From Klebsiella pneumoniae (GTDB lineage Bacteria; Pseudomonadota; Gammaproteobacteria; Ga0077536): DNA of 64,000 nt. Shown piece by piece: positions 17,191 through 23,792 of the stretch (position 1 is the stretch's first letter; every line of letters begins with the position of its first letter). The DNA lies in NCBI GenBank assembly GCA_945862315.1, contig CAMAXW010000006.1, forward strand, positions 1-64,000, read 5' to 3'. Below the pieces are notes generated by a model, which had not been told where the DNA came from, made no database searches, and worked only from the letters and a program-made list of their open reading frames with translations. The translations under genes were made by a program, and so were the position numbers.

Positions 17191-18140
17191 TGCTGTCTCG
17201 TGTAGCCGCGCAACTTTATTGGCTGTCGCGCTATCTGGAGCGCGCCGAAAACATGGCGCGTATTCTAGAAGTCGGCGAGTCCTTTGCTCTTTTATCGACC
17301 TCGGACAGCAGCCGTGCCGCGCCGGACACGGTGAGCGAGCCACTAGTCATCACCGACACGCTCGCCGCCTTCGAAGCCACGGGCCGACCCATGCGCTCGG
17401 ACCAAGTGGCGCAGTTTCTGGCATGGGACCCGGACCATCCTTCGTCCATTTTCAACTGCATACAGGCGTGCCGCGAAAACGCGCGCTCGGTGCGCGGCGC
17501 TATGACGGTGGAAATGTGGGAATGCATCAACGACACCTGGCTGGAGTTGCTGGGGCGCAAAAAGAAAATCAAAGGCACGGACCACCCAGTGGACTCCTCG
17601 CTGTTTGAATGGATCAAGGAACGCTCGCATTTGTTCCGCGGCGTAACCTTTGCCACCATCCAACGCGACCAACCCTACCACTTCATCCGACTAGGCACTT
17701 ACCTAGAACGCGCCGACAACACCGCGCGCATACTGAGTGTGAAAACGCATGTGGAACAGGCCGAGAGCAACGGTCTTGTGGACGATTATTACCGTCTGGG
17801 TGCGGTACTGCGTTCGGTCAGTGCGCTGGAAGCCTACCGCGACACTTACCGCGACGCGATAGACGCCGACCGCGTATCGGAGTTACTGATCTTCAACCCG
17901 CGCGTGCCGCGTTCACTGCATTTTTGCTTAGATGAAACCGCCTACATCCTGAAGCAATTGCCGCAACAGACTGGCCGCACGGCGCGTAAACGTTGCGCCG
18001 ACCTGCTGACCAACCTGCGCTATGGCAGCCTGAGCGAGGTGTATGAAAGTGGACTTGAAAATTACCTGGAAATCTTTGTGAAAGAAAACATTGCCTTGGC
18101 CGAAGCGGTGCAAACTGATTACCTAGAGTCCATCGCATGA
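17190..18140 (+). CDS. Alpha-E domain protein (DUF403-like)
   Basis: A 316-residue all-helical protein. Typical segments are MLSRVAAQLYWLSRYLERAENMARIL, CIQACRENARSVRGAMTVEMWECIN, IQRDQPYHFIRLGTYLERADNTARIL and LIFNPRVPRSLHFCLDE. The two LERAEN/LERADN repeats are the family signature. The biochemical role is unknown; it nearly always sits beside a circularly permuted ATP-grasp gene. It begins in the TGATG overlap of that gene and ends in an ATGA overlap with the transglutaminase gene. Confidence 0.9.
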   Translation: MLSRVAAQLYWLSRYLERAENMARILEVGESFALLSTSDSSRAAPDTVSEPLVITDTLAAFEATGRPMRSDQVAQFLAWDPDHPSSIFNCIQACRENARSVRGAMTVEMWECINDTWLELLGRKKKIKGTDHPVDSSLFEWIKERSHLFRGVTFATIQRDQPYHFIRLGTYLERADNTARILSVKTHVEQAESNGLVDDYYRLGAVLRSVSALEAYRDTYRDAIDADRVSELLIFNPRVPRSLHFCLDETAYILKQLPQQTGRTARKRCADLLTNLRYGSLSEVYESGLENYLEIFVKENIALAEAVQTDYLESIA

Positions 18141-18940
18141 AGCTACAGGTATTTCACGAAACAAGTTACCGTTACGAGCAGCCGGTGCGCCGCAGCATCC
18201 AAATGCTGAGAATGACACCGGCCAAGACTCACAGGCAAAACGTTGTGCACTGGCAGCTTGACCTGCCGGGCAAGGCCACCACTTGGACGGATGCCTATGG
18301 CAATCTATGCCATTGTTTGGCGCTGGAAAATGCTAACCAAGACATTGTGTTGCGTGCGCGCGGCAGCGTGAACTTGATTGATTCGGACCAGGGCGAGCCT
18401 GAAGGCCCAGTGCCGCATGCCGTGTACTTGCGGGCCACAACGCTGACCAGTGTCGATGCCTCGATGCAAAGCTTTATTGAACCCTTTCGTGCCACGGTCA
18501 AGTCACGCCCCTATATGGCTTTGCACGATGTGATGCTGGCCTTGCTCGAACGCATGCCATATGAAACCGGCATCACCCACGTAGGTGATTCAGCGTCACA
18601 CTCATTCGCCAAGGGCAAGGGCGTTTGCCAGGACCATACGCATGTGTTTCTCGCCTGCGCACGTTATCTGGGCGTGCCGGCCCGCTACGTCAGCGGTTAT
18701 CTGCACTCGGCGCAAAACGAGCAAGGAGCCAGCCACGCCTGGGCCGAAGCCTGGGTAGGCGGGCGCTGGATAGGGTATGACGTCAGCAACTCCAGCGACG
18801 CCGACAGTGGCCACATACGCCTGGCGCACGGCCTTGACTATGGAGACGCCAGCCCGGTGCGCGGCATGCGCATAGGCGGCGGCAATGAAACCATGCACAG
18901 CTACGCAAAAGTAGAATCCGGCACCTACGATCAGCAATAA
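18137..18940 (+). CDS. Transglutaminase-like cysteine protease-fold protein (Anbu operon)
   Basis: A 267-residue bacterial transglutaminase-like protein. An N-terminal beta domain (HETSYRYEQPVRRSIQMLRMTP) precedes the catalytic core. The triad appears complete: Cys164 in GKGVCQDHTHVF, His200 in ASHAWAEAWV and Asp215 in IGYDVSNSS. Such proteins may cleave or transfer amide bonds. The start overlaps the alpha-E stop by ATGA. In this operon type it is a candidate for processing the product of the ATP-grasp protein, an inference from context. Confidence 0.9.
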   Translation: MKLQVFHETSYRYEQPVRRSIQMLRMTPAKTHRQNVVHWQLDLPGKATTWTDAYGNLCHCLALENANQDIVLRARGSVNLIDSDQGEPEGPVPHAVYLRATTLTSVDASMQSFIEPFRATVKSRPYMALHDVMLALLERMPYETGITHVGDSASHSFAKGKGVCQDHTHVFLACARYLGVPARYVSGYLHSAQNEQGASHAWAEAWVGGRWIGYDVSNSSDADSGHIRLAHGLDYGDASPVRGMRIGGGNETMHSYAKVESGTYDQQ

Positions 18941-18948
18941 GGAAAGAC

Positions 18949-19680
18949 ATGACTTACTGTGTTGGCATGGTGCTCGACGAGGGACTGGTGTTCGTTTCGG
19001 ACTCGCGCACCAACGCGGGCGTGGACCACGTGTCTACGTTTTGCAAGATGACGGTGATTGAAGCGCCGGGCCAGGGCGTCGTCGTCATGCTTAACAGCGG
19101 CAACCTAGCGACCACGCAGCAGGTGGTCAGCCGCATCAAGCAGCACGCCATCGACGCTGAAAAACCGCTGACCGCGCACGCCTCCATGTTCACTGTGGCT
19201 GAACTGGTGGGGCGCGAATTGCGCAAAACCATACACACCACCATGAACGAAGCGCACGAGCAAAGCGACGTGGATTTCACCGCTACGTTTCTGGTCGGGG
19301 GTCAAGTGGAAGGCGAAGCGCCGCGTTTGTTCATGGTCTACCCCCAGGGCAATTTCATCGAATCCACGGCCGATACGCCATTTTTTCAGATCGGCGAGAG
19401 CAAATACGGCAAACCTATTTTGGACCGCGTCATACAACCCGCCATCAGTATGTCGCAGGCCATCAAATGCGCTTTGGTATCGTTTGACTCGACCATCAAA
19501 AGTAATTTGTCGGTAGGCCTGCCTATAGATGTCGCCTTGGTCAAAACCAATGATTTGCGGGTGACCAAGCGGCACCGCATCGACTCGGAAGACGCCTACT
19601 TCAGAGATTTACGCAGCAGTTGGAGCCAGGGTCTGCGCCAAGTGTTCGGGCAATTGCCAGATCCGCAGTGGCTTAAGTAA
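18949..19680 (+). CDS. Anbu, proteasome-like peptidase
   Basis: A 243-residue Ntn-hydrolase of the Anbu type. MTYCVGMVLDEGLVFVSDSRTNAGVDHVSTFCKM gives the N-terminal Thr exposed after Met removal, the Asp17-like residue in SDSRTNAG and the Lys33-like residue in FCKM, as in proteasome beta subunits. HslV and 20S subunits differ from the TYCVGM start. AAGGAAAG lies just upstream of ATG 18949, eight bases after the transglutaminase stop. Known Anbu complexes are ring- or helix-like oligomers with no defined physiological substrate. Last gene of the operon. Confidence 0.92.
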   Translation: MTYCVGMVLDEGLVFVSDSRTNAGVDHVSTFCKMTVIEAPGQGVVVMLNSGNLATTQQVVSRIKQHAIDAEKPLTAHASMFTVAELVGRELRKTIHTTMNEAHEQSDVDFTATFLVGGQVEGEAPRLFMVYPQGNFIESTADTPFFQIGESKYGKPILDRVIQPAISMSQAIKCALVSFDSTIKSNLSVGLPIDVALVKTNDLRVTKRHRIDSEDAYFRDLRSSWSQGLRQVFGQLPDPQWLK

Positions 19681-19732
19681 GCCATGCGCTGGGTTCGCTC
19701 CCTAGGGATATTTTCCATAACCCTCGTACCGC

Positions 19733-19759
19733 CATTGCGAGCGTAGCGAAGCAATCCAG
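19733..19759. repeat. Short dispersed-repeat-like sequence CATTGCGAGCGTAGCGAAGC
   Basis: The 27-base stretch starting CATTGCGAGCG and ending GAAGCAATCCAG resembles a short repeat seen widely dispersed in bacterial genomes (from memory). It lies 53 bases after the Anbu stop. One copy only is seen here. Confidence 0.4.
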
Positions 19760-19848
19760 TCTATTGATGACTTAATTCTGCAGGCCATCCTGGTGGAACA
19801 AATGCTCCAGTTTCGTCCCAGCCTTTGTCTACGAAGGCGTCCCGTATT

Positions 19849-19923
19849 TCAGGCCGGAAACATCTCGCGCAACTTCAGCTTGTAAAACTCGCCCGTAGAT
19901 CTGCGCGGCACGGCAGCAAGGCT
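19849..19923 (-). pseudogene. Remnant of an acyl-CoA ligase C-terminus
   Basis: Between TAA (19926-19924) and TGA 19849 the minus strand reads SLAAVPRRSTGEFYKLKLRE followed by MFPA. This resembles the end of AMP-forming acyl-CoA ligases, where PRTSTGK carries the catalytic lysine. Here that lysine reads as glutamate and nothing upstream of the fragment continues the gene, because repeat array B starts seven bases further on. A chance likeness in 24 residues cannot be excluded. Confidence 0.4.
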
Positions 19924-19929
19924 TTAACG

Positions 19930-20275
19930 GAGGGGATCTAGGAGGGGATCTAGGACACCCACCCAGGGGATCTAGCGGCAGGGGATCTAGGAGGGGATCT
20001 AGGACACCCACCGAACTCACCGAACTCACGGCGGAGGGGATCTAGGACATCCACCGAACTCACGGCGGAGGGGATCTAAGGGGATCTAGGACATCCACCG
20101 AACTCACAGCCCGGCAGGGACGGGATCTAGGACACCCACCGAACTCACAGCCCGGCAGGGACGGGATCTAGGACACCCACCGAACTCACGGCCCCAGCCA
20201 ATTCCGGGAATCTAGGACACCCACGGATCGGGATCTAGGACACCCACCGAACTCACGGCCCCAGCCAATTCCCAG
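19930..20275. repeat. Tandem repeat array B, core GGGATCTAGGACACCCACC
   Basis: Eight units begin GGGATCTAGGACAYCC or a close variant at about 19945, 19994, 20038, 20081, 20122, 20163, 20207 and 20230, spaced mainly 41-49 bases. Four further short copies of GGGATCTAG also occur. Many units continue into ACCGAACTCAC. The core is the reverse complement of that in array A, so the two arrays bracket the Anbu operon as inverted repeats. The remainder of 19681-20453 shows no intact gene. Confidence 0.88.
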
Positions 20276-20453
20276 ACTACAACCCGCAGCCACCTCTAGA
20301 CGCTGAGTTTGGCCGGATTCAGGATCAGCAGGCAGCGCTATGTCGACTGCGCCCTCGATTAGAAACCGCCGCGTGCAACCTGCCCGCAGCGACTCCCAGC
20401 GCGCTGGTTTGGCCATCGACCGCACCTTCCCCGCACCCAATAGCGCGGTGGCG

Positions 20454-21458
20454 TTATTCGGTGGCCCTCGTATAAAGACGCCGGGCCGCCGCCTGACCGC
20501 GCACCCATCGCCAGCCTTTGCGCTGCGCCAGCTCACGCAGCCGGTGTGGGGCACCGATGAACAGCTGAAAGCGGGCAGGCAGCTCGCATACCCTCGCCAA
20601 CCATTCGCCGGGGTCGAGACCCAAGCCTGCTAGCAGCTTGGGTGTAGTAGCGGGGATAACGCCGAGCTTGTTGGGATGCGCCGCACGGCCGCTCGCATCC
20701 AGCAGGTCCAGATAGTCCTGCAGGTTGAACGGCAAGCCCGTGTCTTCGTCGCCACGAATGGCCTGAGCGAATGGCAGCAGGCGGGGTTTGGGTGAGTCGG
20801 TTGCACGCGGGGCTTGCTGGGTGACGGCGAACAGCCGTTGCTGCCCCGAAGTAAAAGTGGAGCCCTCGATGGACGAAGCCAGCCCGGCGCGCACGGGGTT
20901 CAAATCCACATAGGCCATCACCACTAGCAAGGCTGCATCATCCAGCAGTGCCTGTGATTTGAAGCGTCCTTCCCAGAAGCGGCCGGTGCAGTCGTCCTCC
21001 GCGTTGGCGCGGCGGGCGATGTGTTCGTTAAGACAGCGCATGAACCAGCTCAAGTCGGCTAGACGGTGGCGCCAGATGGGCACGAGCTCAAGGAGTCGTG
21101 CCTGATCCATGGGATCTAGTGGTTTTTGCGACAGATAATCGGTGAGAAAAGCAGGCCCCGTGTACAGGTTCCGCCAACGCTCGATGACCGCCCTATCCGT
21201 CCACGCTTGTGCGCTTACCGGATCGACCCGCAACACCAGATGGTAGTGATTCGACATCAGCGCATACGCGCAGATATCGATGGCGAAGGTGTCCGCAAGC
21301 CGAGCCAGGCGCTCGCGAATGTGCTCCTTTCGATGGTCGAAATTCCGGCCGGAAAGTGGGTCGTCGCCGCACAGAAAGGCCCGGCGGACGCAACGGCCGA
21401 TGCAGTGGTAGTAGGGGGTGTCGACGAGGGACACGAGGGTCGAGCGTGGGAGAGTCAT
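20454..21458 (-). CDS. Y1 (IS200/REP-associated) transposase-like protein
   Basis: A 334-residue Y1_Tnp protein from ATG 21458, chosen because AGGAG lies eight bases upstream. The metal-binding pair is present as SNHYHLVLRVD (His71, His73). Further motifs are LSWFMRCLNEHIARRANAEDD, TGRFWEGRFKSQALLDD and YVDLNPVRAG. At the place where related proteins carry the nucleophilic tyrosine after LN, this one has LNEHIARRAN without one; the real nucleophile is unclear. Long C-terminal extension. It is flanked on both sides by the GGGTGTCCTAG core in opposite orientations, as expected for a REP-associated transposase and its repeats. Confidence 0.82.
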   Translation of the reverse strand: MTLPRSTLVSLVDTPYYHCIGRCVRRAFLCGDDPLSGRNFDHRKEHIRERLARLADTFAIDICAYALMSNHYHLVLRVDPVSAQAWTDRAVIERWRNLYTGPAFLTDYLSQKPLDPMDQARLLELVPIWRHRLADLSWFMRCLNEHIARRANAEDDCTGRFWEGRFKSQALLDDAALLVVMAYVDLNPVRAGLASSIEGSTFTSGQQRLFAVTQQAPRATDSPKPRLLPFAQAIRGDEDTGLPFNLQDYLDLLDASGRAAHPNKLGVIPATTPKLLAGLGLDPGEWLARVCELPARFQLFIGAPHRLRELAQRKGWRWVRGQAAARRLYTRATE

Positions 21459-21570
21459 CCCAGCATCTCCTAATTTGCACCGACGTCCGTGCCGGCCCAC
21501 TCAAGCTAGTGGGGCTGAGACATGCATTACAAGGGCCGTAAGCGATGAAGAAAGACAAACGGGAAAAGTG

Positions 21571-21593
21571 GAAAAGTGGGTGTCCTAGAGTTT
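21571..21593. repeat. Transposase-associated motif copy 1
   Basis: GAAAAGTGGGTGTCCTAGAG followed by TTT. It shares GGGTGTCCTAG with arrays A and B and recurs at 21701. The rest of 21459-21817 shows no gene. Confidence 0.7.
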
Positions 21594-21700
21594 GTCCCTA
21601 GAGTTTGGTCCTTTGCCACATCGGTTCTCGGGACAACACGTCGTCAACCAACAAGGCCGCGCCCTCCGCCATCCGGCGCGCACCGCAGCTTGGGCAAAGG

Positions 21701-21722
21701 GAAAAGTGGATGTCCTAGAGTT
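21701..21722. repeat. Transposase-associated motif copy 2
   Basis: GAAAAGTGGATGTCCTAGAG followed by TT, one base different from copy 1 over 20 bases and in the same orientation, 130 bases away. With copy 1 it marks the upstream side of the transposase. Confidence 0.7.
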
Positions 21723-21817
21723 CTCCTGACGCTGGCGCAGGTCAAGGAATCCGGCAGTCCCGCAGGAACACCCGGACTGTGCACTTTCGCCCCCTGAGAG
21801 CGAGCCAAGGTTGGTCA

Positions 21818-22120
21818 TCAGGGCGTTTGTTGCGCCGCGTGCTTCACTCTCAAAATCTCGACGGTGCGGGTCTCGGCCAGTACACGATAAAAAATGATGT
21901 GGCTCGGATGAACGACAAGTTCACGCAACCAGTCAGGCAAGCCCGGACGCCCTTGGCGGCCTAGCTCGGGATGCTGTGCAAGCGGCTTGGTCTTGTCTTG
22001 CAGTTCCTGGCCGAAGCGCCGAGCTCTTGCCGGATTGTCCTTGCCGATGTAGCGCACGATGGCGCGCAAGTCATCGCGCGCCATCGGCCGCCATTCAATG
22101 CGGTAGGGCTTGGCCGTCAT
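21818..22120 (-). CDS. RelE/ParE-type toxin
   Basis: A 100-residue protein of the RelE/ParE superfamily: YRIEWRPMARDDLRAIVRYI at the N-terminus, a PARARRFGQELQDKTKPL helix, LGRQGRPGLPDWLRELVVHP and HIIFYRVLAETRTVEILRVKHAAQQ at the C-terminus. Such toxins act on gyrase (ParE) or ribosome-bound mRNA (RelE); the IxRVKHAAQ end fits ParE better. The start overlaps the upstream antitoxin by ATGA. Confidence 0.85.
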   Translation of the reverse strand: MTAKPYRIEWRPMARDDLRAIVRYIGKDNPARARRFGQELQDKTKPLAQHPELGRQGRPGLPDWLRELVVHPSHIIFYRVLAETRTVEILRVKHAAQQTP

Positions 22121-22563
22121 GCGTGTTTTTTATTGGGCAAGGCGGCAATATCGGCGTCCGTTTCGGCCATTGCTTCAGCGTGCGGAATGCTCGGCCGGGG
22201 GTCGTCAATGGATGCCTGAATCTCGCCGGCTAGCCACTGGTTATAGGCTGCGGCTTCATGTGCTCCGCGCATGGCGTCGGCCCGGCCCCGGTTGCCGGCG
22301 TCGTGTTCCTTGTCTGCCGGGTTGTATTCGCTCGCGTCGAACTGTCCTACCGTGATGCCGATATCACGCAGCACGTTCAACGCGGCCAGCGGATTGCCGA
22401 AGCGGCGCGGCTCGGTGCTACGGGCCTTCGACAGCACAGCACTAGACCCGCTGCGGGTGTCGATCTGAACAAGAAACGCCCCGCCCTGCCCTTTCAAGGT
22501 CACGCCAGACACGCCGCCGGCGTTACTGGCAGCGCGCAGTTGCTCTATGGTCATGCTTTGCAT
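22117..22563 (-). CDS. Antitoxin with an N-terminal extension (PaaA2/stability-determinant-like)
   Basis: A 148-residue protein immediately upstream of and overlapping the toxin gene. The C-terminal ~50 residues (AAAYNQWLAGEIQASIDDPRPSIPHAEAMAE) resemble short PaaA2/stability-determinant antitoxins, usually about 60-80 residues. The N-terminal ~85 residues (TIEQLRAASNAGGVSGVTLKG..) form an additional module I do not recognise; it might bind DNA for autoregulation. ATG 22563 was chosen for AAGGA seven bases upstream, over GTG 22587. Confidence 0.7.
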   Translation of the reverse strand: MQSMTIEQLRAASNAGGVSGVTLKGQGGAFLVQIDTRSGSSAVLSKARSTEPRRFGNPLAALNVLRDIGITVGQFDASEYNPADKEHDAGNRGRADAMRGAHEAAAYNQWLAGEIQASIDDPRPSIPHAEAMAETDADIAALPNKKHA

Positions 22564-22637
22564 GGTCGGGTCCTTGTTGGCTGACACAATAAATGCGGTT
22601 AATTGTCCAGGTATTCAAGGAAGCTCGCAATCGTTTT

Positions 22638-22661
22638 AGCGTCGGGAAACGCTCGTTTTTT
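22638..22661 (+). terminator. Small hairpin followed by a T run
   Basis: AGCGT (22638-22642) and ACGCT (22649-22653) with a six-base loop are followed by CGTTTTTT. This has the form of a rho-independent terminator for plus-strand transcription, but no plus-strand gene lies just upstream. Confidence 0.3.
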
Positions 22662-22842
22662 GCTCAAAATTCCGCTGCCACCTTCAAGAGGTTTCCCTCG
22701 CTGGCCGGGCCTTGATCCTGCGACATGCATTTGTCTCGCAGTCTAAAACACCCTGTCACATTTAGGGTCGAGGATTGCCCCAATAAAGCGGCCACATGCA
22801 CCGCCATCCTGCCGGCATTCGTTGATATTTGGAGTAAGCCTA

Positions 22843-23484
22843 ATGTTTAAAAAAGTCCTCGCAAGTCTCACCTTCGCGTTCAGCTTGCATGCTGCCGGCG
22901 CCCACGCCGCGCTGGTCCTCGGCGCGCAAACGCTCAATGTGGGTGGCAGCAATGTCACCACCGGTAGCGGCACCGTTAATATGCTGTTGGCGCCTAGCTT
23001 CGAAACCTTTGGCAACACGCTACCCGACGGACTGAGCAATCTGCTCGCCCCGCCGCCGTCGGCTGCCAACTACAATTTCTACGATGATTACCTGCTGAAC
23101 GTGCCCAACGGCAGCGCCGCCGCCATCGCGACAAGCTTTAGCTTCGGCAGCCTGTTCAACATTGACCAGCTGCAGATTCGCCTCTACAGCGGCAACACCC
23201 CAACGCTGGGCACGCCGGTGGGCGTTACGATTCAGTCTTGGAGCAGCCCCATCAGCGCCGGCACCTTCAGCGGCACCGTGGTCTCGCTCCCGGAGACCCT
23301 GTTGGCCTCCGGCAATTATGTGCTGGAAGTGCGCGGTCTGGTCACTGGCACGGCCGGTGGGTCGTACACTGGTCAGCTCGCAGTGGCGCCGGTGCCCGTA
23401 CCTGCAGCCCTGTGGCTAATGGGTTCCGCCTTGGGCCTAGTGGGCGCCGCAAGCCGCGCGCGGCCGCAGCAAAAACAGTCCTGA
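22843..23484 (+). CDS. Exosortase-sorted (VPxPAALWL) secreted protein
   Basis: A 213-residue protein with a Sec signal (MFKKVLASLTFAFSLHAAGAHA) and a C-terminal sorting tail: VPVPAALWLMGSALGLVGA followed by an Arg/Lys-rich end. This VPxPAALWL form is the gammaproteobacterial variant of the PEP-CTERM signal, removed by an exosortase/archaeosortase-family enzyme. The middle is rich in Gly, Thr, Ser and Asn, typical of these secreted proteins, with no known domain. ATG 22843 was chosen because GGAG lies eight bases upstream. No exosortase gene is in the window. Confidence 0.82.
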   Translation: MFKKVLASLTFAFSLHAAGAHAALVLGAQTLNVGGSNVTTGSGTVNMLLAPSFETFGNTLPDGLSNLLAPPPSAANYNFYDDYLLNVPNGSAAAIATSFSFGSLFNIDQLQIRLYSGNTPTLGTPVGVTIQSWSSPISAGTFSGTVVSLPETLLASGNYVLEVRGLVTGTAGGSYTGQLAVAPVPVPAALWLMGSALGLVGAASRARPQQKQS

Positions 23485-23490
23485 TCGCCT

Positions 23491-23520
23491 GTGACAACCG
23501 CCAGCGCCGGTTGCTGTCAC
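23491..23520 (+). terminator. Hairpin after the exosortase-sorted protein
   Basis: GTGACA (23491-23496) pairs with TGTCAC (23515-23520), with ACCG/CGGT pairing inside. It starts seven bases after the stop codon. The tail is GTCTTCCTCG, not a clean T-run, so rho-independent action is uncertain. The remaining bases to 23792 show no gene. Confidence 0.35.
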
Positions 23521-23792
23521 GTCTTCCTCGTGTGGGATCGGGCACCATCCGCTCCCACGCGTCGCTAACAAGGGTTGAATAAAATACCGGGCCGCGAACT
23601 CGGTGGTCGGTGGTCGGAAGTTGACTCGCGCCCGCCCGGCGGATCCGCGACCCCAGCCCGCCGTCCAGATCCCCTTGGCGCGTGTGACACGGATGCCGCT
23701 CGCCCCGCCCCCGCCCCACCGGTTGGCGCAAGCGCTACTTGCCGGGTGGGGAAGGCCGCAGGACAATGCGGGCCCCGCTTGATGTATGCCCG

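Noticed and set aside
18949-19680. HslV or 20S proteasome subunit instead of Anbu
   Set aside because: No HslU partner or alpha subunit is present, the N-terminus is TYCVGM, and the neighbours are the standard Anbu set.
19930-20275. Possible CRISPR array from the regular 41-44 bp spacing
   Set aside because: The material between cores is itself repeated (ACCGAACTCAC, GGCAGGGACGG), not unique, and no cas genes are nearby.
20186-20554. 122-codon minus-strand frame next to array B
   Set aside because: It runs through the repeat array and the transposase end; its translation shows no family likeness.
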